Origin: Sulfomarinibacter sp963733915
Lineage (GTDB): Bacteria; Acidobacteriota; Thermoanaerobaculia; Thermoanaerobaculales; Sulfomarinibacteraceae
DNA length: 64,000 nucleotides
Direction: 5' to 3'
Assembly (NCBI GenBank): GCA_963733915.1
Contig: CAVTEP010000006.1
Coordinates: 496,001-560,000, forward strand
Of this stretch, positions 53,038 to 62,222 are shown one piece after another. The position numbers and the translations under genes were made by a program. The notes beneath the pieces were generated by a model. The model was given only the letters and a program-made list of their open reading frames with translations. It searched no databases and was not told the origin of the DNA. The stretch's first letter is position 1; the number at the start of each line of letters is the position of its first letter.

Positions 53038-55704
53038 TTGCCGGAGATTTCCCTCACCCTCAACGGACGCTCGACAACCGTGTCCTACGAGGAGGGCATG
53101 CACTTCCTCGACGTGTTGCGGGAGTGCTGCGGTGTCACTTCCGCCAAGGACGGGTGCGCACCCCAGGGCGTATGCGGCTGCTGCACCGTCCTGATCGACG
53201 GCAGACCCGCCCTCGCCTGCCAGCTGGATCCCGCCAGGGCCGACGGTTCGGAGGTCGTGACTCTCGAGGGCCTCCCGGAACGCCAGCGCCAGCTCCTGGC
53301 CGATGCCTTTGTCCGCGAGGGCGCGGTGCAGTGCGGTTTCTGCACCCCGGGCATCGCCATCCGGGCCGCCCACCTCATCAGCAAGGGCCTGACCGAAAAC
53401 CGGACCCGAGTCGAACGCGCACTCGCCGGCCACCTTTGCCGTTGTACCGGATACAACCGCATCGTCGACGCGATCCAGACCGCCGGAGAGGCCTGGCAAG
53501 AGGGTGCGGAGGCGATCAGCGGCCCACCGCGGCGTCCGCATTTCTTTGGCGAGGACTACGGTCTCGAACGCAGCTCGGAGACCCCGTCGGGAGAAGGAAT
53601 CGGTGCTTCTTCGGAACGATTCCGCGGCCGCGACCAGACTCTCGGCGCCAAGAACTTCGTCGCCGACATGACGGTCAGTGGGATGCTGCACGGAGCGCTC
53701 GTCCTCTCCGACCATCCCCGCGCCAGGGTACTCCGGATCGACACCTCGACGGCCACCGCCCTTCCGGGAGTGGAGCGGGTTCTGCTTGCCGAGGATATCC
53801 CCGGCGTCTGCAACCACGGTTTGATCGTGCCCGACTGGCCGCTGTTGGTGGCGTCCGGCGAGATAACCCGTTGCGTCGGCGACGTACTGGCGGTGGTCGT
53901 CGCCGACACCCAACACCGCGCGCGCACGGCGGCCGCCGCGGTCCGGGTCGAGTACGAGGTCCTGAAACCCGTCGTTTCGCCCGCAGCCGCCCTCGCCGCC
54001 GACGCCCCGCCGATTCAGCCCGGTGGAAACCTCCTCGAGGTGTGCGCGTTCTCGCGTGGAGATGTCGATGCCGCTCTCGAGGGATCCTCGTTCGTGGTCA
54101 AGGAGACCTTCAGCACGCAACGGATCGAGCACGCCTTTCTCGAACCCGAGGCAAGCCTCGCCGCACCCTCGGCTCGAGGGGGTCTCAAGATCTACTCACA
54201 GGGTCAGGGCGTGCACGACGACCAGCTCCAGATCGCCGCCATTCTCGGCGTCGAGCGCCAACAGATCGAGGTCGAACTGGTATCAAACGGCGGCGCCTTC
54301 GGCGGCAAGGAAGATCTCTCCGTACAGGGATACGCCGCCCTCGCCGCCTGGCTCCTGCAACGACCTGTGCGGGTCGTCCTGAGTCGCGAACAATCGCTGC
54401 GGATCCACCCGAAACGCCACCCCATCACTCTCCACTACACCGTCGGGGCCGACGCCGACGGCCGCTTGACCGCCGTCAGAGCCCGTATCGTCGGCGACAC
54501 CGGCGCCTACGCGTCGGTCGGCGCCAAGGTCCTGGAACGCGCCGCCGGCCACTCCTGCGGACCCTACCGCGTGCCCAACGTCGACGTCGAGGCAAAGACC
54601 GTCTACACCAACAATCCTCCGTGCGGCGCCATGCGGGGGTTTGGGGCCAACCAGGCGGCCTTTGCCATCGAGGGCGTGCTCGACATCCTGGCGGAAACCG
54701 TCGGGATCGACGGTTACGACATCCGCGAGCGCAACATCCTCGACCCGGGCGACCGTTTCGCGACCGGACAGCTGATGAGCCAAAGCTGCGGCGTCCGCCG
54801 GACCCTCGAAGCGGTGCGCGACATCTACAAGTCCTCGCCCAGAGCCGGGATTGCCTGCGGGATCAAGAACACTGGAATCGGCAACGGAATGGAGGACGTC
54901 GGCCGGGTGGCCATCGAAGTGCTTCCCGGCGGACGCCTCGAGGTGCTCACCGGCTACACCGAGATGGGCCAGGGTCTGCACACGATCCTCCGCCAGGTGG
55001 TGTGCCAGGAGACCGGCTTGGCGCCCGAGATCATGACCGTCCGCACCACCAGCGGCCCCGACATCGAGTGCGGGATGACGACCGCCTCCCGAGCCACCGC
55101 CCTGTGCACGGCGGCCGGGCAGATCGCCGCTCGCCAGCTGGCCGGGGCGCTCGCCGCATCCCGGCTCGAGGAGCTCGCGGGCCGCCGTTTTCACGGTGAG
55201 TTCGTGTGCGATTTCACCACCTCTCCAAGCGAGAACGTCGAGGACCCGGTCACCCACATGGCCTTCGGCTTCGCCACCCAGGTGGTGATTCTCGCCGAGG
55301 ACGGAACCATCGAGAAGGTGGTGGCGGCGCACGACGTCGGCCGCGCCATCAACCCCCTGCTGTGCGCGGGCCAGATCGAGGGCGGCGTCCACATGGGTCT
55401 CGGTTACGCGCTTTCGGAGGACTTCCCGTGCACCGGCGGACGACCCGACTCGTTGCTGCTTCGCGACCTCGGGATCCTCCGCGCCGCCCATACGCCGCCG
55501 ATCGACGTGATCCTGGTCGAGGTCCCCGACGCGGTCGGAGGCTATGGTTCCAAGGGCGTCGGCGAAATCGGTCTGGTGCCCACCGCCGGCGCGGTGGCGG
55601 CGGCGCTCTACGCCCACGACGGCATCCGCCGCACCTCGCTGCCGATGGCCGATGCCCCGGCCGCTCAGGCGTCGCTTCCCCAGTCCAGAAAACCACCTCG
55701 GTAA
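53038..55704 (+). CDS. xdhD: FAD-less molybdenum hydroxylase, selenium-dependent xanthine dehydrogenase type
   Basis: 888 residues fusing the 2Fe-2S domains (CAPQGVCGCC, Cys40, 46, 49; then CGFCTPGI and LCRCTGYNRI) to the Mo domain (NGGAFGGKEDL, AMRGFGANQAAF and KGVGEIGLVPTAGAV), with no FAD domain between. This is the layout of selenium-dependent molybdenum hydroxylases such as E. coli XdhD, which act on purines in the YgfK-SsnA cluster; YgfK and SsnA follow here. Selenium would be a labile ligand, not selenocysteine, so the sequence alone cannot prove it. The start is TTG 53038, three bases after xdhC. Confidence 0.88.
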   Translation: MPEISLTLNGRSTTVSYEEGMHFLDVLRECCGVTSAKDGCAPQGVCGCCTVLIDGRPALACQLDPARADGSEVVTLEGLPERQRQLLADAFVREGAVQCGFCTPGIAIRAAHLISKGLTENRTRVERALAGHLCRCTGYNRIVDAIQTAGEAWQEGAEAISGPPRRPHFFGEDYGLERSSETPSGEGIGASSERFRGRDQTLGAKNFVADMTVSGMLHGALVLSDHPRARVLRIDTSTATALPGVERVLLAEDIPGVCNHGLIVPDWPLLVASGEITRCVGDVLAVVVADTQHRARTAAAAVRVEYEVLKPVVSPAAALAADAPPIQPGGNLLEVCAFSRGDVDAALEGSSFVVKETFSTQRIEHAFLEPEASLAAPSARGGLKIYSQGQGVHDDQLQIAAILGVERQQIEVELVSNGGAFGGKEDLSVQGYAALAAWLLQRPVRVVLSREQSLRIHPKRHPITLHYTVGADADGRLTAVRARIVGDTGAYASVGAKVLERAAGHSCGPYRVPNVDVEAKTVYTNNPPCGAMRGFGANQAAFAIEGVLDILAETVGIDGYDIRERNILDPGDRFATGQLMSQSCGVRRTLEAVRDIYKSSPRAGIACGIKNTGIGNGMEDVGRVAIEVLPGGRLEVLTGYTEMGQGLHTILRQVVCQETGLAPEIMTVRTTSGPDIECGMTTASRATALCTAAGQIAARQLAGALAASRLEELAGRRFHGEFVCDFTTSPSENVEDPVTHMAFGFATQVVILAEDGTIEKVVAAHDVGRAINPLLCAGQIEGGVHMGLGYALSEDFPCTGGRPDSLLLRDLGILRAAHTPPIDVILVEVPDAVGGYGSKGVGEIGLVPTAGAVAAALYAHDGIRRTSLPMADAPAAQASLPQSRKPPR

Positions 55705-55719
55705 CGGCGGCGCAGCGTT

Positions 55720-56034
55720 TCAGGCAGAGGCGATGTGCCCTGCTACATCCGTGAAGAACTCGTCGAGGTCCTGGTCGACAAAGTAACGGCCTCCCCCCGG
55801 CGACAGCCCGACCTCACCACGGTTGACGACCACGATCTCGCCGCCCGCTTGCTCGGGGAGAAATGCGGCCGGGTAGACGCTCAGCGAGGAGCCGAGGACG
55901 AGGAGGAGATCGCTGGCGGCAACCACCGCGACCGCGGCCTCGAAATCCCGGCCCCGGTCAACGCCACCACCCGTTCCGACCGGCGGATGAGAGAGGCGCA
56001 GGCCTCCGCGTCAAGCGTGTCTCGCGGGTCGCAT
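55720..56034 (-). pseudogene. Truncated sirtuin (Sir2/CobB) remnant
   Basis: Minus strand. The 5' part reads SLIRRSERVVALTGAGIS, the sirtuin NAD-binding start. At about 55942-55950 it jumps, in another frame, to DFEAAVAVVAASDLLLVLG, SSLSVYPAAFLPEQAGG and a normal C-terminus ending at 55720. The catalytic core between them is missing. GGGATTTCGAGG at the joint can be read in both frames (GIS and DFE), which is what an internal deletion at short shared sequence would leave. The likely ATG at 56034 is also out of frame by one C. It cannot encode a working deacetylase. Confidence 0.7.
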
Positions 56035-56084
56035 TATCGGGGGAAGGATAGCATCGTGAGCTGGATGCAGGGCCACCGGGAGCA

Positions 56085-56200
56085 GGATACAGGGTTCAGG
56101 GGACAGGGTTCAGGGTCGCATCGATTCTCGAGCTCGTTGGGTGGGTGGGATCTGTTCCCTGAACCCGGTGGGCGGTTGGGCGGGTGCAACCTGATCCCGG
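56085..56200. repeat. Palindromic element with CAGGGTT-type arms
   Basis: Left arm ACAGGGTTCAGGGGACAGGG (about 56088-56110), unique centre, GGGTGGGTGGG, then a right arm TTCCCTGAACCC (about 56155-56167) and GGTGGGCGGTTGGGCGGG. The arms are complementary and the heptad period is visible in the left arm. It lies between the sirtuin remnant and the diguanylate cyclase gene. Confidence 0.7.
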
Positions 56201-56245
56201 GCAAGCGGGCAGGAAAACAAACGCAGGTATAGTTGAAGCGACGAG

Positions 56246-57397
56246 ATGCAAGAGTTCACCATCATGCTCAACCGGCTGTCGATCGCCGTCCAGTTTGCGG
56301 TCGTGATCTGCCTCTTTGCCTACTTTCTGCTCCTCTGGCAGATGGTCAAGCTGCGCGAGGTGCGGCTGTGGATGGTGGCCTGGCTGGCGGACGCGGTCGC
56401 CCTGTCCGCAGTCTTCGTCCATGTCTACGCGCGCATCCCACCTTCAGGACACCGCCTCGCCCTCGTCCTCTATCTGGCCGGCAAGGCGGCTTTCGCCATC
56501 CTGATCGTCTCCGGCGCCCGCCACCACCTTCGTCCGGGTTCCGCGCCTCCGATGTCGCCACTGTTTCTGACGACCTTTGTTGCGGTCTGGAGCGTGGGCC
56601 TGGGATTCGCGGTCCCGGAGCTCTGGCAAGCGCAGCTCGCCGAGAGCACGTTGGTAAGCCTGGTCTTTCTCGGCGGCGGCATCATCGTTCTTCGTCACCC
56701 CCGCTCCTCGATCTCACGCTGGCTAGGCTGGGCGATGCTGGTCGAGGGCGTTCTCTTTCTCCACTCCGCCGCGCTGCTGGTGCCCGCGCTGTGGGGCAAT
56801 CGGATCGGTTTCACCTACCTCAATTACTCGTCGTTTATCGATGCCTGGGCCGAGCTCATGCTCGCCCTCGCCTGTATAGCGGTCCTCTCCGACCGACGCG
56901 AAGAACTGCTGCACTACGCCAACCGAGAGCTCCTGGAGTCGCAGCAGCGATTGAGCCGGCTGGTCGACACCGACCCGCTCACTAACCTGGCCAACCGGCG
57001 CAGCCTGCGCAAGGCCATGGGCGCGGTGCGGGACATCGGCGGCACCGTCATCTTCATCGACATCAACGAGTTCAAACAGGTCAACGATCTCTTTGGCCAT
57101 CGAATCGGCGACACCACTCTGCAGCGGCTCGCCAAACTGATCGTCGATCAGTTCCGTCCCGGCGACCACGTGATTCGTTGGGGTGGGGACGAGTTCCTGG
57201 TGGTCGCTCCCGGGCTCGACCCGCTGAGCGCCAAGACCAGGATCGCGGCCATCCGCGAGCTCTTGAGGCGGCCGACCGACGACGGGCCGGCCTTTTCCAT
57301 CGCGGTCGGCATTGCAGAACTCTTTCCCGGCGGCGACCCGACGGCCACCCTCGAAGAGGCCGACCGGCGGATGTTCGCCGAGAAACGGGGACGGTAG
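56246..57397 (+). CDS. Membrane diguanylate cyclase
   Basis: 383 residues. Six hydrophobic segments fill the N-terminal ~205 residues, then a short coiled stretch, then a GGDEF domain (about 220-383) with TDPLTNLANRRSL, the active-site WGGDEFLVV (about 311-319) and FIDINEFKQVNDLFGHRIGD. It makes c-di-GMP from GTP in response to a membrane-borne signal. No EAL domain and no obvious RxxD inhibitory site. ATG 56246. Its stop lies only four bases before the ygfK start, so the two are almost certainly translated from one message. Confidence 0.9.
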   Translation: MQEFTIMLNRLSIAVQFAVVICLFAYFLLLWQMVKLREVRLWMVAWLADAVALSAVFVHVYARIPPSGHRLALVLYLAGKAAFAILIVSGARHHLRPGSAPPMSPLFLTTFVAVWSVGLGFAVPELWQAQLAESTLVSLVFLGGGIIVLRHPRSSISRWLGWAMLVEGVLFLHSAALLVPALWGNRIGFTYLNYSSFIDAWAELMLALACIAVLSDRREELLHYANRELLESQQRLSRLVDTDPLTNLANRRSLRKAMGAVRDIGGTVIFIDINEFKQVNDLFGHRIGDTTLQRLAKLIVDQFRPGDHVIRWGGDEFLVVAPGLDPLSAKTRIAAIRELLRRPTDDGPAFSIAVGIAELFPGGDPTATLEEADRRMFAEKRGR

Positions 57398-57401
57398 GCT
57401 C

Positions 57402-60400
57402 TTGACCGACCGCTTCCGCCCCTTGTCGATGGAGCAACTCTCGAACTGGATCGCCGACGAGCTCGAGATCAAAGCCTCGATCTTCGGCGTACCACGCGCC
57501 CTCTTCTTCGTACCCACAGCCGACGATCCATTCCGGACTTCCGTCTACGACCAGACCCTCGAAACTCCGCTCGGCGTCGCCGCCGGCCCCCACTCCCAGC
57601 TCGCGCAGAACATCGTCGTTGCGTGGCTGTGCGGCGCACGATTCATCGAGCTCAAGACAGTCCAGACGCTTGACCGCATCGAGGTCTCGAAGCCGTGCAT
57701 CGATATGCAGGACGAGGGCTACAACGTCGAGTGGTCGCAGGAGCTACTGGTCGAGGAGTCCTATTCCGAGTACCTCAACGCCTGGGTGTTGGTCCACGCC
57801 CTCCACCGCCGGCTCGGATTCCCGGGCGATGCCCCCGGAATGATCTTCAACCTCTCGGTCGGATACAACCTCGCCGGCATCCGGCTCCCCAATATGCAGT
57901 GGTTTCTCGACAAGGTCGAGGATGCCGGCGTTGACCTCGACCACGCACTCGAAATCGCGAAGCGGCGTTTTCCGGAGCTCGCGGATACACGGGTTCCTTC
58001 CCGGCTGTCGGACAACGTCACGCTGTCGACGATGCACGGCTGTCCGGCCGACGAGATCGGCGCCATCTCCGAGTACCTGCTTGGCGAGCGCCACCTCCAC
58101 ACCAGCGTCAAGCTCAACCCGACCCTGCTCGGGCCCGAACGGGTGCGCGGAATTCTCAACCAGACACTCGGATTCGACCGGATCGTGGTTCCCGATGAGG
58201 CCTTTGCACACGACCTCGTCTTTGACGACGCACTGTCGATGGTTCGCGAGCTGCAGGGCGCGGCCGTCGCCCACGATCTTCAGTTCGGGGTCAAGCTCAC
58301 CAACACCCTCGAGGTCACAAACCATCGCCGGGTGTTTGCCGATGACCAGCCGACGATGTACCTCTCGGGGAGGCCGCTGCACGCCCTCACGGTCAACCTC
58401 GCCCATGCTCTGGCCGAGAAACTCGAGGAGCCGGTGTTGATGTCGTTTTCGGGTGGCGCCGACGCCAGCAACGTCACGCCCCTCCTCCAGGCCGGTTTCA
58501 AGACGATCACCGTCTGCTCGGACCTCCTCAAACCGGGTGGATATCTCCGTTTCGAGCAGTACCTCGAGAACATTCGAGCGGCCATTTCGGAGACCGGTAG
58601 TACCACCCTCGAGGAATATGTCCGTTCCGCTGCGCCCGGCCACCGGACTGCGGCCGATGCCGGATTGCACAACCTCGGCACCTATGCGCGAGCTGTTCTC
58701 GCCGACCCGGCCTATCATGCGGAGACTTTCGACCGGGGTCGGACCAAGACGCCGCGTCGCCTCGGTCTTTTCGACTGCATCGAAGCGCCCTGCATCGACG
58801 CCTGTGACGTGGATCAGCGGGTTCCAGAGTATATGCGGCTGGTCCAGGCCGGCGACCTCGAGCGCGCAGCCGCGGTTACTCGTTTGGACAACCCACTGGC
58901 CTCGATCCTGGGCCGCACCTGCCATCACCCCTGCGAATCGGTCTGCCTGCGCACCCACATGGACCATCCGCTGGCTATCCGAGAGATCAAGCGCTACATC
59001 ACCGATCACGAAGCGCCGCCGGCGGAGTCCTCGAGCCCTGAGCCTTCGGCAGCGAGGATCGCCGTGATCGGCGGCGGTCCCTGCGGCCTCGGCGCCGCCA
59101 CCTTCCTCGCGCGCGCAGGATTGGCGGTGACGATATTCGAAGCGCGACCGGAGAGCGGCGGCATGGTGTCGGCCACGATTCCCGACTACCGCGCACCCAG
59201 CCATTCCGTCGAGCGCGATCTCGAACACCTCAGAGCGCTCGGAGTCGAGATCCGCCACGAACAGGAAGTCGGGAGCTCCGTGACGTTGGCGTCGCTTCGC
59301 GACGAGGGCTTTTCCGCGATCGTCGTCGCGGTAGGTGCCCGCCACGGTCGCCGTCTCGGCATCGACGGCGAGGGCTCGACCGGCGTGCTCGACGGCCTCG
59401 ACTTCCTGCGCGCGGCCAGGAACGGTGACCCGCCGCCGCTTGGAAAGAAGATCGGGGTGATCGGCGGCGGTGACGTTGCCATGGATTGCTCGCGAACCGC
59501 CTGCCGCCTGAGCGACGGCGAGGTTACGGTCTTCTACCGCCGGACCCGTGCCGAAATGCCGGCCCAGAAGGAGGAGCTCCTCGATCTATTCGAGGAAGGC
59601 GGGAGCCTCCAGGAGCTGACCGCACCGGACCGGATCATTGCCAAGAACGGCAGGATGGCGGCGGTGCAGATGGTCACGATGCGTTTGGGCGATCCCGACA
59701 GCTCTGGTCGCCGCCGCCCGGAGCCGGTTCCGAACGCCGATCGTGTCGTCGAGCTCGACACCCTGATCGTCGCCATCGGTCAGCGGCCCGACCTTTCTGT
59801 GTTCGGGGAAGAAGCTGTCGAGCTCAACTCGTCCGGCTACCTCGAGGTCGATCCGGTGACCTTCGAGACCTCGCTGCCGGGGGTCTACGCCGGCGGCGAC
59901 ATCGTCGGCGACGGGCCCTCGAACATTGTCGAGGCCTGCGGCGACGGCCGACGCATCGCCGAGGCGATCATAGCCGCTCATCTGGACCCGGGCGGCGCGG
60001 CCCCCGATGCCCCGCTGTGGCCGGCATTCGACCGCGTCGGGCTTCTGCGCCGGCGGGCGCGGGTCGAGCCACGGGTTGCAATACCCCACCTCGCGCCAGC
60101 GCAACGGCGAGGATTCGCCGAGGTCGTCATGACCCTATCAAGAGACGAAGCGCAACGCGAGGCCTCGCGCTGCGTCGATTGCGATCTCATGTGCTCGACC
60201 TGTGATCTGGTCTGTCCCAATCGCGCGATCCTCACCTACCGCGTCCGGCCCGGAGGGTTGACGATTCCGGAGCTCCGTATCGAAAGCGGTGAATTGGCGC
60301 CCGCGCCTGGGTTCGTCTTCAGGGTCGACCAGGGCCCGCAGGTCGCGGTCCTGGCCGACGCCTGCAACGAGTGCGGCAACTGCGTCACCTTCTGCCCCAC

Positions 60401-60764
60401 CGCGGGCCGCCCGTGGCGTGACAAGCCGCGCCTGTATCTCCACCGCGGCGACTTCGAGGCCGAGCCGGACAACGCCTTCATGGTGTTTCGCCGAAACGGC
60501 GCTCGCGGGATCGAGGCGCGTTTCGGCGGCGAGCTGCACAGGCTCGTCGAGGTCGGCGACGAGCTGCGCTACACCTCGCCCGCTGTCGAGCTCCGCATGG
60601 ATGGAGATTCACTGGCCGTGAACGAGTCGGTCATCCTCGACGACACAGCCCATGGTCCGCTCGTCAACCCGGTTCACCTCGGCACCATGATCACCCTGCA
60701 TCGAGGGTTCGCGGAATCGATGCCGGAGTTTCCCCTCGTGGAGAATGAATCAACTCACACCTGA
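57402..60764 (+). CDS. ygfK: YgfK-type iron-sulfur flavoprotein oxidoreductase
   Basis: 1120 residues, near the E. coli YgfK length. The N-terminal half is a TIM-barrel-like domain (SIFGVPRALFF, LGVAAGPHSQLAQNI). Cysteine motifs CIEAPCIDACDVD and TCHHPCESVCLR follow, then a GltD-like module with FAD site VIGGGPCGLGAATFLARAG (about 554) and NADPH site VIGGGDVAMDCSRTACRL (about 687). C-terminal clusters are CVDCDLMCSTCDLVCPNR and CNECGNCVTFCPTAG. It probably takes electrons to or from the FAD-less hydroxylase. TTG 57402 matches the family N-terminus better than ATG 57429. The name selenate reductase is a database label, not proven. Confidence 0.9.
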   Translation: MTDRFRPLSMEQLSNWIADELEIKASIFGVPRALFFVPTADDPFRTSVYDQTLETPLGVAAGPHSQLAQNIVVAWLCGARFIELKTVQTLDRIEVSKPCIDMQDEGYNVEWSQELLVEESYSEYLNAWVLVHALHRRLGFPGDAPGMIFNLSVGYNLAGIRLPNMQWFLDKVEDAGVDLDHALEIAKRRFPELADTRVPSRLSDNVTLSTMHGCPADEIGAISEYLLGERHLHTSVKLNPTLLGPERVRGILNQTLGFDRIVVPDEAFAHDLVFDDALSMVRELQGAAVAHDLQFGVKLTNTLEVTNHRRVFADDQPTMYLSGRPLHALTVNLAHALAEKLEEPVLMSFSGGADASNVTPLLQAGFKTITVCSDLLKPGGYLRFEQYLENIRAAISETGSTTLEEYVRSAAPGHRTAADAGLHNLGTYARAVLADPAYHAETFDRGRTKTPRRLGLFDCIEAPCIDACDVDQRVPEYMRLVQAGDLERAAAVTRLDNPLASILGRTCHHPCESVCLRTHMDHPLAIREIKRYITDHEAPPAESSSPEPSAARIAVIGGGPCGLGAATFLARAGLAVTIFEARPESGGMVSATIPDYRAPSHSVERDLEHLRALGVEIRHEQEVGSSVTLASLRDEGFSAIVVAVGARHGRRLGIDGEGSTGVLDGLDFLRAARNGDPPPLGKKIGVIGGGDVAMDCSRTACRLSDGEVTVFYRRTRAEMPAQKEELLDLFEEGGSLQELTAPDRIIAKNGRMAAVQMVTMRLGDPDSSGRRRPEPVPNADRVVELDTLIVAIGQRPDLSVFGEEAVELNSSGYLEVDPVTFETSLPGVYAGGDIVGDGPSNIVEACGDGRRIAEAIIAAHLDPGGAAPDAPLWPAFDRVGLLRRRARVEPRVAIPHLAPAQRRGFAEVVMTLSRDEAQREASRCVDCDLMCSTCDLVCPNRAILTYRVRPGGLTIPELRIESGELAPAPGFVFRVDQGPQVAVLADACNECGNCVTFCPTAGRPWRDKPRLYLHRGDFEAEPDNAFMVFRRNGARGIEARFGGELHRLVEVGDELRYTSPAVELRMDGDSLAVNESVILDDTAHGPLVNPVHLGTMITLHRGFAESMPEFPLVENESTHT

Positions 60765-60770
60765 AGGCCG

Positions 60771-60818
60771 GTCAACGTTGTAAGGTTCAAACGTCATAAC
60801 GTTTTAACGTTGTAAACT
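60771..60818. repeat. AACGTT octad array before the amidohydrolase gene
   Basis: CAACGTTG-TAAGGTTC-AAACGTCATAACGTTTTAACGTTG units (8-nt period) between ygfK and the amidohydrolase gene, ending about 10 bp before the start codon. It leaves the next gene without a visible ribosome site. Confidence 0.75.
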
Positions 60819-60827
60819 GTTGCGGTC

Positions 60828-62222
60828 ATGCGAACCCGTTACTTCAACCTCCGGATCCCGGGTGAGGGCAACGCCACCGAGGCGGTCGAGCTGGTGGTCA
60901 GCGATGGGCGTTTCGAAGAGATCCTGCCGGCGGGCTCGGCGACCGCGGCCGGTGAAGAGAGGTGGGTCGACCTCGAGGGGGCGCTCGTCCTGCCCGGCGC
61001 CATCGACGGCCACGTCCATTTCGGCGACCCCGGCTTCACCCGGCGCGAGGATTTTGCCAGCGGTTCCGCTGCGGCCGCGGCCGGCGGCGTCACCTGCGTC
61101 GCCGACATGCCGTGCACTTCGTTGCCCCCGGTCACCAACGCCGCTGCGCTCGAGAACAAGCTCAAGATCATCGGGCCCAAGGCCCACGTCGATTACCTCC
61201 TCTGGGGTGGAGTTTCGGGCAACGCGATTTCCGACCTGCGGTGGAGGCAACATCTCTCCGATTTGGTCGATGCCGGAGCCGCCGCCATCAAGATCTACAT
61301 GCTCTCGGGCATGGACACCTTTCGCGACCTGACCTCGTTCGAGATCCGTGAGGTCCTCGGGCTGACGCATCGCCTCGGCATCCCGGTCGGGATCCACGCC
61401 GAAGACCGGATGATCGTCGATGAGCTGACCGAACGCGCCAAAGAACTGGGCCACGACTCCCCCGCCGCCTACGCCACCTCGCGACCGACCGCGGCCGAGA
61501 CCACCGCGGTGACCGTCGCAGCCGATCTCTGCCGGGAGACCGGCGCCCGGATCCACATCGTTCACGTCGCCTCGGGCGAGGCGCTCGACGTGGTCAGCGC
61601 CGCCCGACTGGAAAACCTGCCGATTTCGGCCGAAACCTGCCCGCACTACCTCCAGTTCACTTCCGACGATTTCGTGCGCCAGGGATCTGTGCTCAAGACC
61701 GCGCCCGTGGTCAAGACCGCGACCGATCGCGATCGCCTGTGGCAGGGACTGGCGAGCGGCGAGGTGTCCTTTGTCGCAACCGACCACGCCGCCGGACGCT
61801 GGCCCGAGGAGAAGGAGACCGGCTCCATCTGGACCGATTATGGTGGCGTGCCCGGCGTCGAGCTCCTGCTGCCGTACCTCTTTTCGGAGGGCGTGAGCCG
61901 GGGGCGCATCACCCTGCAGCGCCTGACGGAGCTGGTGTCCGCCGAACCGGCCCGGTTCTTCGGCATCGACCACCGCAAGGGTTGGTTGCGCGAAGGCTAC
62001 GACGCGGATTTCGTGGTCCTCGATGATCACGCGCAATGGACCGTGCGCGCAGCCGCTCTCCACAACCTCAACCGCTACACTCCCTTCGAGGGTCTGGAGC
62101 TGACCGGCCGCGTGCGCGCCACCTATGTTCGCGGCTGTTGCGTATTCGAGCGCCGCCCGGAGGGCACCGAGTTCTTCGCCCCCTCCGGAACCGGACAATG
62201 GGTGCGGCGGGGGCTCGCGTGA
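60828..62222 (+). CDS. hyuA: Dihydroorotase/allantoinase/hydantoinase-type amidohydrolase
   Basis: 464 residues of the cyclic amidohydrolase family. Metal site DGHVHFGDPGFTRREDF (His62, His64), the carbamylated-lysine region AAIKIYMLSGMD (about 152-163), GIHAEDRMI, IHIVHVASGEALD and FVATDHAAGRWP are all in place. The HxHxxDPG form is closer to dihydroorotase and allantoinase than to D-hydantoinase, so the ring substrate is uncertain. Its place beside ssnA, ygfK and the Mo hydroxylases suggests it opens a purine-derived ring; this order is known from the E. coli hyuA-ygfK-ssnA region. Its stop overlaps the ssnA start. Confidence 0.86.
   Translation: MRTRYFNLRIPGEGNATEAVELVVSDGRFEEILPAGSATAAGEERWVDLEGALVLPGAIDGHVHFGDPGFTRREDFASGSAAAAAGGVTCVADMPCTSLPPVTNAAALENKLKIIGPKAHVDYLLWGGVSGNAISDLRWRQHLSDLVDAGAAAIKIYMLSGMDTFRDLTSFEIREVLGLTHRLGIPVGIHAEDRMIVDELTERAKELGHDSPAAYATSRPTAAETTAVTVAADLCRETGARIHIVHVASGEALDVVSAARLENLPISAETCPHYLQFTSDDFVRQGSVLKTAPVVKTATDRDRLWQGLASGEVSFVATDHAAGRWPEEKETGSIWTDYGGVPGVELLLPYLFSEGVSRGRITLQRLTELVSAEPARFFGIDHRKGWLREGYDADFVVLDDHAQWTVRAAALHNLNRYTPFEGLELTGRVRATYVRGCCVFERRPEGTEFFAPSGTGQWVRRGLA

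Noticed and set aside
53038..60764. Selenocysteine codons in the molybdenum hydroxylase or YgfK
   Set aside because: The reading frames contain no internal TGA; selenium in this enzyme class is a labile cofactor ligand, not selenocysteine.
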